A DNA stretch of 64,000 bases. Origin: Acheta domesticus. Lineage: Eukaryota; Arthropoda; Insecta; Orthoptera; Gryllidae. Both the position numbers and the translations under genes were made by a program. The stretch spans positions 68,218,984 through 68,282,983 of the forward strand of contig JAHLJT010003656.1 of the NCBI GenBank assembly GCA_031308135.1, written 5' to 3'. Below the pieces are notes generated by a model, which saw only the letters and a program-made list of their open reading frames with translations, was not told where the DNA came from and did not search any database. Of this stretch, positions 43,561 through 55,394 are shown piece after piece; the first letter of the stretch is position 1, and each line of letters begins with the position of its first letter.

Positions 43561-44815
43561 GCAGCTTCTTCTTTTCTTCTTCTTCTTCACTATCAGGGAA
43601 AACCTGATAGCCTGTTTCGTCTTCACTCCAACGATCTCTTCCTATGATGTCCTATTTCTCGTCTTCTTAGAGGTTTATAAGATAATATTGATTTTGTTAC
43701 TCTTGTGTTATCCATTATATTTATGTTGTATCATTTAATTAATACTTCTTTTTATATGTTGTATCTCTGCGCAGCGTATCATAAAACGATGTGCCGTTCG
43801 ATACGAGGTAACCACGTGAACTTAATCATTCCAAGTGCTAAAAAGATAGGGCGTTTTTGCACAGAGTATCGTAAAACGATATGATGTAACTAAGAGACAA
43901 CCGCATGACCTATGTTTAAACAGTTTTGCACAATGTTTTCATTCCAAAAGAAAAATTAATGGAGGTAGTTTAGAACTCTGACCGGAAAGTCTGAGATTGG
44001 GATCATGTGATGTTCTATCGTGGACGATACTACAAGTCGCGATATTTCACCTGTTAATTCTGGTGGCATATTTTCCGATTTAATACTTTCGAAATATTAC
44101 AGATCCCTGCACACGTAGAGGCTCAGAAGTTAGTTCGTATGGTATACAATCTACTGCTTCATGCTAGACAATGATATCAAAATTCCACTACGCAAGAAGA
44201 GAGAAAAATAGAACGAAGAAATATATGACCATCTCTTTATCTAGTATTTGTAAAATACCCATTTGGTTTCCAATGATCGATCCGAATCGATCAAAAATGC
44301 GGTCGCTTCGTTTTATCAATATTCCAACAACTTTTCAGAATCGCCAAAAAATGCAACACTATCCTACTAATAGTTTTCGAGATACAGTAGGAAGGAGTTT
44401 GGGTACGGTTGTCATGCAAATAGGTCATATGAAGCATTTTGAACTCTCCTCCTAAAAAGTCAAGAATCAACCGTATATTCATCTAACTGTATTTTTTACA
44501 CGGCCTTAGCAGACAAGAGAAATATTGATAGGATGCCAATGGGCAAGTATCATATAAAGTATTTTGTACAACTATCGCCTTCATTTTTCTTTTGATCCTC
44601 AAATTCAAAGTTTTAAAAATGTTTTTTAATGAAGAGTGAATTGTCTTCATTGGCATTTTTATTCTTTGAGTTGGGATTTATTTTCAGCTTTCCGCTCCTT
44701 CGTCCCCGTCAACGAGGTTTGCATTCGTATCTGCAAGCCCAGTCGTTTTCCCCTTTCATTTTTTGTGTTAATCTGCGCACATCTCCTAATCTTTGTTAGC
44801 GTTTCGAAAGGTGCT
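43561..44815. other. Gene-free stretch with a diverged direct repeat
   Basis: 'gcgcagcgtatcataaaacg' (about 43770) and 'gcacagagtatcgtaaaacg' (about 43859) form a direct repeat about 90 bp apart. The 94-codon ORF at 44171-44455 has no motif. Confidence 0.4.
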
Positions 44816-44819
44816 GTGC

Positions 44820-45010
44820 AACATGTCCTCGGCTGCATGCAAGATAGGTCACGATGACGGGGCGGGACCAAACCGTGGCGGCGGGTCGGGAAGAAAGGTG
44901 TTTTTCCAACCACATGGAAAGCACACGGATAAATAGAATAATGTGGAATGTAATCGCCCGTTTGTAGCGGCCAATTTGACCGCTTCGCCCGCGCCTTCTA
45001 AAGACGGTGA
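44820..45010 (+). promoter_or_regulatory. GC-rich patch with a small ORF and a donor-like site
   Basis: An ATG at 44823 opens 37 codons ('MSSAACKIGHDDGAGPNRGG' and so on) ending at a TAG near 44936. About 70 bp further a consensus donor, 'aagacg|gtgagt', lies at about 45005. This could be a 5' leader exon with an upstream ORF, but nothing downstream supports splicing to a coding exon. Confidence 0.2.
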
Positions 45011-45419
45011 GTATTTGATGAGATGGAGATAACACTGAATGAAGTCGTCGACGGCGTCACCCGATATTGTTGTGCTCCCCCGGCGCACTGGACAGTTGAA
45101 GGGGGTTACTAGGTGCATGTTTTCTTTTTCGTTGATTTCACGAAGCATGTATTGTATGAGAATAAACTCCTGTTCTTGTTAAATGTTATTACGATATACA
45201 TCCTTCATTAATACTAAATAACAGTATTCCGCTTCCGCCATTAACATCTTTAAGTCCAGCCAACGCAAAATTTCCAAAACATTTTACAATAACACTCAGA
45301 TACCGCTAATCTCGACTCAATGCCCTCGCGTAATTACAACTAAAGTTTTTCTGATTAATTAAATACGCGCATTCCGCACGAATTCCATTTATCCACATGT
45401 TTCAGCTGTTTGTCAAAAT

Positions 45420-45550
45420 AAATTTTAGCGGGCGTGAGCGCAGTTGCGGCAGGGGCGGAGCGGAGGAGAAGGCAAAGGCGAGGACAGGGAAGGGGGCGAA
45501 GCGAGGCATCGTTAGGGCGAGCACGATTCCGCGTACGACGGCCGTGGGTT
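45420..45550. promoter_or_regulatory. Small GC-rich patch
   Basis: Purine-rich, CpG-containing 130 bp in an AT-rich context. No exon is supported. Confidence 0.2.
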
Positions 45551-46275
45551 TCTTTATTTATTTTATGTCAAAAAACAGTGAAAAACTGTTTATGGTGTGC
45601 TACGGGGAGAAATGCATTCTCTGCACGTTTCCTTCATTCTGGGGACCCTACCCTAAGCCACATACAAGTTGAATTCTAAATACAGATGGAAATGAGCGTT
45701 TTGGCCAAGAATTTATAAGAAAATATTCCCTCTGAGAAATGAAAACACTTTGCAAATCAACTATAGATTTGGGTTCTTATCCTTCATCATGTCCTACGTC
45801 AAGGAATATGCTTCTGCCATGACAGCATGGAGAACGATAATTTGAATAACTATATTTTCCACTGAACTCTACAAGATGTGCAAAGATATTTTAGTTACAT
45901 TTATGTCCAGAAGTGAAACAAGGGGCCATCTCAGCATTTGCTCAACGGATCAAGGAAACTGAACAAAAACCTGATCGAGTTGGAGGTCACCAACACAGAC
46001 GCAGAGATACAAAACTTGATACAGGTTGTTTAGAATTATATAGTTCAAATGGTATTTAACACATATAAAGTCATTGTTAAAATTAACATTTCTTTTTGAT
46101 GCTCGGTATAGTCTCTAATTGTATAGAAAAGTTATGCAGCAGAAAAGATTTTATTTGGCACTTAAACTTGTGTATCGATTTTAATCGTTTAATATCATCT
46201 GCCAATGTGTTGTAAAATAATGTGCAAGTGTTGTATGTGCATTTTTGTAATGAGCCGTTGATTCTGACACCTGAC
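45551..46275. other. Gene-free stretch with a coding-like fragment
   Basis: At about 45908-46020 one plus frame reads 'EVKQGAISAFAQRIKETEQK' followed by a basic 'HQHRRRDTK' segment. It looks like a relic of a transposon protein but is too short to assign. The rest is AT-rich. Confidence 0.3.
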
Positions 46276-46279
46276 GAAC

Positions 46280-46460
46280 ACTATTACGACGTGGGGTGTG
46301 AGGGGTTGGGCGCCCGCCTCCCCCGAGCCTGGCGCGGCGTGGCGCTGGAATCTCGGGTTTCCCTCGCCGCTGCCTCCGCCAATAACCCCGAGCGCTCGCC
46401 CCAGCGGAATCCGGGATGAGGCCCTGGAGCCAGTGGCCGAAGCCGCGGAGCTGTTAAGAT
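46280..46460. promoter_or_regulatory. CpG-rich block 46.3-46.5 kb
   Basis: A short CpG-dense segment with no supported exon. Confidence 0.25.
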
Positions 46461-47195
46461 GCTAATCTTGCCAAATGGACTCATCATGAAAACAAAGCAT
46501 TCTCGTACAATGGTCAAGTCGCGAATAACTGCAAACCGGCATTTACAGGAGACGGCGATTCGAATGTACTCATACTATCTTCTTTCAAAGCAGTTGACGG
46601 ACGAACGTTATTTTAAAAAAATTATACAGGATACACTCGATGGACAAATCTCGAAATGTTTTATGCGAATACCCGGAGCCCGCATCCTCGAGATCTACAG
46701 TTGCAACATGCGATTCCCACAAATTGTGGTATTTTTTATGCAAGAAACAATCATAGGATGTATTTGCGATAAAACGCGCTTCATTACTTAACAAATCCAT
46801 TTATTTTGAATTCATGTGTGCCAGTATTATTTATATGTATAGTATTTCGCGCTCGAAAATTTTTAAGTTGGCGTATCTTTTGAACAGCTAAATGTTGACT
46901 TAACTGAAAAAGGGATGAAAACGACAAATGTGGACCGAAGTATAAAATGCTTAGAATTCAAATGCAATCATTTAGTATTTGCTAACGTTCCGTTAAAATA
47001 AACGTGACTTATTCAGAGAAAGTCCTAGGGGATACATTTTTCGCAGCATTAGGGCTGGCATTGTAGGCACAGCTGGCAGTACTTGGAATTTAAATCATAG
47101 AACAAATGTTAACAATGGGGGGGAAAGTTACACAGTCTGAGTGCTAAGTGTTTTATTCTTCGACCCACCCAGTCGTTTTCATCCCTTCTTTAATT
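46461..47195. other. Gene-free stretch
   Basis: A 110-codon plus-strand ORF (46459-46791) was examined. Its antisense is also open, no motif or splice border is recognised, and the composition is not clearly coding. A repeat copy is as likely as a gene. Confidence 0.3.
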
Positions 47196-47199
47196 AGTC

Positions 47200-47520
47200 A
47201 ATTTCGGGTCAACCAGCGGCAATCGCTGTAAATGTGGAATCGCGCTTGAACGGCAGAAAAAACATTTGTGTGGGCGGGCGCACGTGGGCGCGCCGTCGTC
47301 GGCAGCAAGTGCTGATTCATCGGGCCGCCCGCGCCGCCCACGCCGCCCGCGCCGCCCCCGCCTCGGAGACGAGCATTCGATCGTGTTGCGTAACCGCGCT
47401 GCCGAATAATTGACGAAGGTGGAGGCGCCGCGCTCCGCCGCGCTGCAGCGCACGGGCAGGATAAGCACCTCGCGTCGCCACTCGCAGCCTCGGCAGGCAA
47501 ATGGACAGTTTTGGTGGAGG
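47200..47520. promoter_or_regulatory. CpG island 47.2-47.5 kb
   Basis: Dense CpG with a (GCCGCCC)n-like run at about 47320-47365. ORFs on both strands are compositional. Confidence 0.35.
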
Positions 47521-47639
47521 TTTGATGCTTTTGGGAACACTGCACACGAATATCAGGTTTGCCAACGAGAATATGGCCCGGAAAAAAAAAAAGTTAAGCC
47601 CCGGCCCCAAAAAAACTTTTTTCAGTTTCAAATTAACAC

Positions 47640-47900
47640 AAAGGCTATTCATTTTTCGTAAATAATTATCCAGTATGAAATAAAAGAAGATAAAAGCACT
47701 TACACTTAATGTCATTGAGTTTTTTCCTCTCTCCAATTAACGGTTTAGCCATGATAGCGTCGCGAAATTTGGTAAATTAAACAAAACCGGACATCATGTC
47801 ACCTCAAAATAACTGAAAAACAATTTTTCGTAAATGTTAACCCGATATGAAATGAAAGAGGATACAGTTTCCATTTTATATTATCGATTTTTTTTAGGAT
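47640..47900. repeat. Diverged direct repeat, about 180 bp apart
   Basis: 'ttttcgtaaataattatcca' to 'gaagataaaa' (about 47650) and 'ttttcgtaaatgttaacccg' to 'gaggatacag' (about 47824) are copies of one roughly 50-bp phrase containing 'tatgaaat.aaagaggata'. Confidence 0.55.
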
Positions 47901-48047
47901 CAATGGAATCGCCGTTAGTGGGCACAATATGCCCGGTTGTTACTGTGACTATTCCACTCATGAAATTTCAGCCAATAGCGTGCAAGTACTGGGACCCTAC
48001 AAGCCAATTAGAGACGACTTTACCAAGCATATTTATCAGTTATTGAT

Positions 48048-48069
48048 TATCACCTCCTAGGAGGTGATA
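48048..48069. repeat. Perfect 22-bp palindrome
   Basis: A perfect palindrome without a loop, centred on CCTAGG between 48058 and 48059, about 110 bp upstream of the Crypton coding remnant. It may be part of the Crypton's flank or incidental. Confidence 0.9.
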
Positions 48070-48175
48070 CATTTTGCGCCTTGTTTTGTGTACAGATAGA
48101 GGTTATGTAATTTTGCTATTATTTTTATTCCATGGTCGGGTGCGTATCTTTTGTTTGAAATTGTTTGAGCGCAAA

Positions 48176-49280
48176 ATGTTGCAGCAAAGATTTGGTTCGA
48201 CGTCGAATGACGAAATAGAGGATATTATTTGCAAATCCACACCAAATAACACATTCAACAACTGGAAATATATTTGGAACCAGCTTGAGAAATTTTGTGA
48301 GGAAGGGAAATATAAATTAACCGCAAGCAATACAAATCAGGAAATATCAAATATCTTAAAAGATTGGAGCATGAATATGAGAAAAGTGAATGATGAAGAA
48401 TGTATAGAATATTCCGTGAAAACTATATGGAACGTGACTGCGAAAATGACAAGAGAAATTTTTCAAAGAATTCAATCCCTTTACAGATATGGAATTTCAA
48501 GTCGCTGGAGAGGCTACAAATGCAAAGAGAAAGTTACTACAAAACATTCTGGAGAAACGAAAGGTTACTGCAGTAGCTCTTAAATTTCAAGAGTACCAAT
48601 TAATGATTGATACGTGTAAAGAAAATACGCCAGAAGGGTTGCAAATAAAGTTCTTTCTTGTCGCCTCACTAAAATTAGCATGGCGTGGTGGAGAAGCGGC
48701 AAAATGCTTAGTCTATTATTTCCAAACGGAATTAGGTCATGGTGGTAAAGAAACCGGTACCTGTAATCCCGTATTTTCCAAGACTTGTCAAGGAGGTGAT
48801 GGAAAGCTTACAGACATGAAATAATTGACACCAAATGAAGAGTCGTCTATAGATGTCCGGTAAGATTATACAAACTTTTGGCAAAAAAACGCATAGGTAA
48901 CATTAAAACTGATCAATTTTTGTCACACCTAACCCTTCCTACCAAAAGTCAGGCATTTGGTACAAGAACTGCCTTGTAGGGGAAAGTCAGTTGCCTACGT
49001 GGACGAAAACGTATGCAGCTAAATTTGGATCTGACAAAAAAAACAACAGAAAATAACTAATCATTCTTGTCGTTCAACAGCAGTTTCTGAAATGCTCCAA
49101 GTTGGCATACAAGAGCAAGAAATAATAAAAATTACAGGACACTCCAACACAACATCACTCAAGACAAATCTCCAAATGAATGAGGAACACCATACTTCAA
49201 TTATTAATAAATTAAGACATAGTAGCGCTTCAAATTTAACATCTTCCTTAAAAATAAGCGAACAAAACACGTTTCCATAG
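48176..49280 (+). pseudogene. Crypton-type tyrosine recombinase, broken
   Basis: The N-terminal part from an ATG at 48176 ('MLQQRFGS', then 'NWKYIWNQLEKFCEE' and 'ILKDWSMNMRK') fits the SAM-like DNA-binding region of Crypton recombinases. A frame change near 48475 leads into 'EATNAKRKLLQ', 'NTPEGLQIKFFLVASLKLAW' and 'RGGEAAKCLVYYF', the region holding the first catalytic Arg. After several stops (48822-49050) the same frame continues with 'NHSCRSTAV', which carries the His-x-x-Arg pair, and 'IKITGHSNTTSLKTNLQ', where the His of GHS is kept but the position expected to be the nucleophilic Tyr reads Asn. This is an inactive Crypton relic, probably of the insect type. Confidence 0.82.
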
Positions 49281-49464
49281 AATTTTAACTTTAAAGATTG
49301 TGTTTTCAAGTAATTTCGCTCTTGGTTTGTCTTATGTTTATTTTGTTGTTTATAATTGCCCTTATGTATAATATATTTCTGTTCGATGTAAAAAAATTGA
49401 ATAAAACAATGATAATTATTAATAGTACATTCTATTTGTGAAAATTCATTCGTGAAATTGTCTT

Positions 49465-49566
49465 AGTAAATTCCTCGAGTGGTTTAGGAAATTGTCGATA
49501 AATCCCCTCCTCGTTTCGCGAGTCGGAGATTTATCGACTATTTCCAAACCACTCGTGGAATTACCT
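49465..49566. repeat. Snap-back palindrome, arms about 45 bp
   Basis: The left arm 'ttcctcgagtggtttaggaa...gtcgataaatc' pairs with the right arm 'gatttatcgac.atttccaaaccactcgtggaa'. The centre is 'tcgtttcgcga', itself a short hairpin. Pairing is nearly continuous. Like 15406-15532 it contains 'actcg' words, but the two are not clear copies of each other. Confidence 0.8.
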
Positions 49567-49569
49567 ATG

Positions 49570-52480
49570 AAAATGGCACTCTACTTCCTCCCTCACTAAC
49601 TCCTACACTAATTTACATCCAACAAAATTTTGTGTGCAAATAAATATGGCGTCTTGAAAATCATTTTACAAGTTAATTGAAAAAAAGAAATGTAGGTAAT
49701 TAAAAATGCGAAAAAGAAAATTGATATTTTGGATAACGATCAACGGCACCTTCGCCGACGTGTAGGTTTCGAGGGACCTAGTTTTCATAGAGATCCCTAC
49801 GTACAAATAGAATTAGCAGATCTTTTAATACTATCACTCTTGTTTAATATTGTATCTGATGATTGACATTATCTAACATCTTGTGGAACATCATGGTCCT
49901 CTTCGTTTGGTTCCTCATATTCAATAGCTTCATCTTGCTCTGTTCCAGCTCGTAAGACATCTTTCCGGTCATTTTGAGAGACGATTGTCATACTTTCGCA
50001 AATCTTTTCGCAGTTAAGAGCATTTAATCCCTGCCTTCTTGCAATTACTTTTTTGCAGGTTTTGCAGCATTTTTAGAAAATAAACTTCAATAAAGCTGAG
50101 GGACCAGGTGTTAACAATTTGTTGTCATAGGCGCAAGGCAATTTTTCGTTCTTTTCTCTCTCCACACTTTTGTTTTCGATAAATAGCCATTGCTGAATCT
50201 GATAATAAACTTTTAAAAATAATTGCAGATGGTTGTGCAGCAATGTTTGCCTTTTACCTGAAGGCAGATTTACAAGAAATATCTCAATTGGTTTAGGACA
50301 GTCACGTTCTTGGCCGAATAGTGAAACCAGAAAAGGCGAATATTGCATTTAATGCATATCGTTACATTCATGATCTCAGTTGTTTTAAGATAAAGTAGAT
50401 TAATCCCCGTTACTTTTTGTTTGTTGCACATTAACACCAAATTTCGCGGTGCTCTCGTGGGTAAATTGTTGGTTGGATAAAATTGGTGTAATAATAATAA
50501 ATGAAGGTAATTTTATCTTCTTTTATTTTTCTACAGTCATTATTTTCGGAAAATGGATGGCTTTTAAATTAGTCTAAAAAAAAGCTCGAAAAAAGTCGTG
50601 ACTTTACACATTTTTTGCTTAAAAACGTGTTTTCAGATAAGATTTTTATTGGCAAATCTGATATTCGTGTTCAACGACCCCAAAAAACGTACAGAAACCA
50701 AACCACTCCAAAACTTTTCGCTATTTGACCTTTCTGAGAACATTTGACTGAACTGTGGTGAAATATCACACTCCACCGTCATCACCAGGCGGTGGGCTCG
50801 CAAAATTAAAAACTTTCACGAATTAAGTTCGAATTTTCCCATATACCTTGTAGCAAAACTTACTTTTTTCTGCCCCACACCCACTGTACAATACAATTCG
50901 CAGGCGCAAATAATAAACGAACTGAAATAGAAACTAATCGCGCACAAAAGTGCCCACTTACCGGAACCAAGTTTGCTGGCGAACTCCGCATGTGTTACCC
51001 TGAATATTTTTCAGGGGGGGTGGGGGTGGAGGGAGAAAATTTCAAGACCCATCTTGTCTTTAAACAACAAAATATTTCTTGCAACAGGAAATTTTTGAAC
51101 CCCCCCTCCCCTCTATCTTACGCCCCTGGCGTCGCGTACCGCGTTGGTTACCACAGTACTTCTGTGACAGCAGTGAAGCACGTTTCAGGACGCTGACAGC
51201 TTTAGAGATGCGCGCGCTCGAAATATGAAAGAGAAACCAGTCGACTATTCACTTTGCGGATACGTCTGGAAACCTCACCGATGGAACGAAAGAGCGGGAA
51301 GATTCACACGAATCATTGCGCAAACAATAAAAACGCAATCGGAGAAAATTCACAGTGCATTTTACATAAGTCATGAATGAAATCAAGGGTCCATGTAAGA
51401 ATGAAAATTGGGGTTTGTACAAACCTCCTTAAGGAGCCAGGAACCACTTTCAGTCCAATATCAACCGGTCAATATTCCTCCAGTCTTAATTTGACCAGCA
51501 CAGAACACAGTTTGATGAATTTATGTCTTAGTAATTCTTAACTATGTCAGAGGAAGAGCACAAAATGCCTCGGATACGGTATGTTCTATCTACATTATAA
51601 CACAACTAAATTTCCTCCCCGATGTATCTCGGGAACTACGAGTCACGCCGAGCTTCTCGCTTGTTGATCACCCCTGCGATTTACAGAATACTGTCGGGTC
51701 GATGCGAGGGCGCATTGAAAGGTCAGGATCGAGAATTGAAAAACCTATCGATTATCTCACAAACAAGACAAGAGTGCGGGATGCACTTACACTTTTATGA
51801 TCTTTCGTCGTTATTAGAAATATTCATGTAAAATTCTGAGAGATTGGATTCACAAACTCTACCTGCAGACGCTACGAATGCACACACTGTAATCATCTTC
51901 CAAAGTATTGCAACGCGCTAAATACTCTACCCAGTTTGGAAACCCCGCGCCACGATAAATAGCCTTTGTGTGTATTGGTGTGCTGTTAACAGCGCCCGAA
52001 TGGGCAGTATGTGTAATGATGGCAAATTTTAGCGATACATCGATACATTACCAAAAGATTTTCGATGTCGATGAAAACATCAAGAAGCATCGATATTTTA
52101 AGTAGGATGAAATATTTCGAAGTAAAATGCACTGGTTCTAACGTGATACATAACACGCCAATATTGAAGTACATATTGGCTTAAATTTAACTGTCTTATT
52201 AATTTTCTAATCAATGTTCTATGTAGTCAAGGTCCAAAATGCATTTTAACAATATAATCACGAAAAACATAATAATAAAGGTAACAATAGTGGAGAAAGG
52301 TTGCGAATAGCAAACGGTTTCGTGCCGCACACGAAAAAAATTGATGTTTTTGGACAAATATGTCGATCTAAAGGAAACATCGAAAGCAAAACATCAATGT
52401 TATAATACCGATGTTTCTGTTCAAAAATATCAATGCTTTTTTCCCCTTTCTTTCTTCTTTGCCATTCCCAAGTGTATGTG
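49570..52480. other. Gene-free stretch
   Basis: AT-rich, with a G-run/C-run patch at 51010-51125 ('gggggggtgggggtgg' and 'cccccctcccctc', ending 'cgcccctg') that resembles diverged hAT MITE ends but lacks a target duplication. ORFs of 60-90 codons have no motif. Confidence 0.4.
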
Positions 52481-52484
52481 TGTG

Positions 52485-52685
52485 TGAGAGAGGGTGGGGG
52501 AGGGCAGACGTGGTCAACGCACTCCCGCATCTCGCGCCGGAAGCCGTCTTCCTTCCTTCCTTTCCCTCTTCCCTCAGCGGCTGCAGCCTGGGAGAGCCAG
52601 CAAGAGCCAGCGCCAGCGCCACGCCTCTTTCCACCAAGGAGGGGATTCAACGCCCACGGCACTGGATGCTAGATCGTTGCGATAC
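52485..52685. promoter_or_regulatory. GC-rich block 52.5-52.7 kb
   Basis: A GC-rich block after a short (GT)n run. ORFs up to 134 codons on both strands have no motif. No exon is supported. Confidence 0.25.
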
Positions 52686-52689
52686 AATA

Positions 52690-53377
52690 TTCTTTATCCC
52701 GCAAGTATCCACTCATCTCCGCGAGAGTAATTGGTAAAGTAAATATGAATAATATTCGAAATATGGTCATGATAATACTCTTTCTGCCCGAATGCGATGA
52801 ATGCTTCGTTCGTAGAGTGCGCGGATAACCACAGTAAGGGTAACTCTTCATTAAGAGTTACGTCATTGACGAAACATTGCTCTACAGTGTGAACATATAT
52901 TGAAAAACGATTACAAGGTATTGAACTACTTATTGTTCTACGTATTGAACAATTAATGAAGAATTTTCGCCGATCCACGAAGATGATTGGAGTCTCTTTA
53001 GGGGGTTTACTCAATCGCTTATGCCGGGATGGTCCTTTGTTTTCCATTCCCAGGAGTAAACGCAATTTTTTTGTCCCGCCTTTCTGAGTAATAACTCATC
53101 TCAGATTGTGGGGAATAATCACGCAGTCCATTTTTAACTGAATTTTCACTTACAGTTCTAACAACCTTAAATAAGTGAATAATCAAAAGAATTATACGTT
53201 AATTTGATCAGTGTCGCTACATTAGAGCATTTACAAAATCGCTGTCCTTCGCCGCCGTTAGGCGCTCTTACATTTAGATGGCTACGGTCGGGACTTCTCC
53301 AATCTTTTGGACTAGCGGGACACTTTCGCCATGGCGAACATCGCTCGCCTTTGGCCGCACGAGTGCGCGTTGCAACC
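52690..53377. other. Gene-free stretch
   Basis: Contains a short inverted word ('gtaactcttcattaagagttacg', 52839-52861) that would form a small hairpin. Nothing else is recognised. Confidence 0.4.
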
Positions 53378-53385
53378 CGCTCAGT

Positions 53386-53634
53386 CAGGGGCGGATCCGG
53401 CCGATCGTTTAAAGGGAGGGGGAGGGTTAAGTAATGAACATATTTGTTACTATATTCTATATTATTTATGTACTGCACATATGATACGAATACTACTACA
53501 ATGTTATTTTTAAATAATTACATAATTCTAACATAACTACATTAATTATGTCAAATAAAGAAGGTAATAAAGGAAATCTCTAGGCCTCTAGGGGGGGGGC
53601 ACGGTGCCTCCATGTCCCCCCGGAACCACCTCTG
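53386..53634. mobile_element. hAT-type MITE
   Basis: A 249-bp element with left end CAGGGGCGGATCCGG and right end, read inward, CAGAGGTGGTTCCGG. Flanking 8-mers CGCTCAGT (53378-53385) and CGGTCAGT (53635-53642) agree at 7 of 8 positions, as for an ageing hAT target duplication. The AT-rich interior has no ORF. The ends closely resemble those of 9039-9310. Confidence 0.85.
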
Positions 53635-53642
53635 CGGTCAGT

Positions 53643-55394
53643 GGACTGCAATTTGTCCCTTGCAAGGACACAATTTATATGCTGGTGCTTCATTTATGGT
53701 TTCGACGCTTCGAAATGTTCAAAATGTGGAATCCTAAATCTAGAAATTGGAAAAGAAAACTTTCTCAAGCGCATTCTTAGGACTCAGACTGAGCTACGAA
53801 AGCGTCTTCGCTTCTCTCGTCAATCGTCGATTCAAATCCTCTGAAGCTTTCAAAGAACCTCTCTCGATAAAGTTGCCAATTCGCACCCTTCGAACACTTT
53901 CATCCACATCTACATTCGCGATCATGATAAGAGTAACTACTAACCTACACACTGAAGACAAACAGAGGATTTTCGTTCCTCACAGTACCGTGAACGCTCA
54001 TGTCTGTCTGTCTGTCTAACAGGTAATCTGTCACATACATTTCAACGTACATTAGTTCGAGGCATCAGTGATTTCAGCAGTAAACGGAACGGCCGAATTC
54101 TGACTGCAAAGGAGCAGTACGAATGTGTTAAAAAAAACAACAACAAACAAGTACATGCTACCCCGATTGCCGAATCTACAGGAAAACTGCGCAATGAATC
54201 ACATAATATCCTGCTGGTTTATGCTCTAATTCTTTCTCAAAACGACGAGTATGCCGTCAATCGGCTCTCCACACGCAACGCGAGCACTACTTCGCCTACG
54301 CTGGGCCGCACCGTTCATCCACGAAGATACATACGACAGGGCACAACAGGACAAAACGACGTGAGACGAACTCACTTGTTCTTACTCGTTCTATTAAACA
54401 TCATGAAAACACAAATCGTACAAATCGCCTTCGTATCCGTCGCTTTTTCACAACACAACTGGCTTTCAAAAAATAATAAGATCCAATTCTGGAATGTAGG
54501 TAAACTAAAATAAACCTCAGAACACACGCTCAGAAGGAATGCAACTGAAAATTCTACCAAAGCTTCACAAAACGGAAGGAAAAAAAGAAAAGAAGGGGGA
54601 AAAAGAAGAAAAAATGAAAAAAGAAAAAAAACACACATACATAACCATTTATTTTGGTTGCTTCTTAATTTAATTAATTTAATAGTTTATAGTAAATTAC
54701 TGCAACTTAAGACTGAGTTGGCTCTTAAGAAATAATTCATTGGCTGCAAAATTACTGAAAATGTATACATTTGGCAGAAGAATTATTTAAAAATTTAACA
54801 AAAAGATTTCCAGAGACTGAAATTGTTTGAGAACTATGGCAATTCAACAGGGAAAATGGTAATAGTCTTTGCCATATCCATTTCTCCAAGGATTTAGCTC
54901 CAAGAGCATTCAATCCTGAACCAGCTCATAAAACAACATAAAATAATACTATCTTACACTTATTGATGCATCTACTTCAGTACATTTACTTGGTTATGAA
55001 ACAACAGAGAAATGAACAGTGGATTTTCTCATAAAGATTCTTATTGATAAAAGATACATATCAATCCTGAAAATTATTGTGCTTAATATTACTCATGCGC
55101 AAGAACGAAGTACAAGTTAACAAACACCCAGTGGCAGAGGTAGGATTGACAAATGGGTAAGGACAAGAGTGTGAAATACTTATGTCAATATTTTTATAAG
55201 AAATTTATATAACTTTTTTTTTTTAACTACAGAATGTTACTTTAGACCAATGTTTAACAGAAGTTTCTGTTACGCACGTTATTTATTATTTTAAAAATTA
55301 TACTGCAAAGGGAGGTGAGATTCCTCACTGAACTTTCACTGGCTGTATCAGGCTTCCACTAAGAACTACAGAACAAACTGCAAGATGAACTCAC
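53643..55394 (-). other. Probable intron of the HECW-like gene
   Basis: Minus-strand sequence following the splice donor at 55394. No further exon with recognised coding similarity was found before 53634, so the next exon probably lies beyond the window or is too short to see. The composition is AT-rich. Confidence 0.4.

Noticed and set aside
43021..43738. 208- and 164-codon ORFs
   Set aside because: They run through a CpG island in overlapping frames with compositional bias only, and begin in repeat-A-derived sequence.
44849..45148. 99-codon minus-strand ORF
   Set aside because: Looks mildly protein-like at its N-terminus but no motif is recognised, it has no supporting exon borders, and it overlaps a GC-rich patch.
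51010..51132. MITE with G-run and C-run ends
   Set aside because: The ends look hAT-like but neither a target duplication nor a convincing terminal inverted repeat could be found.
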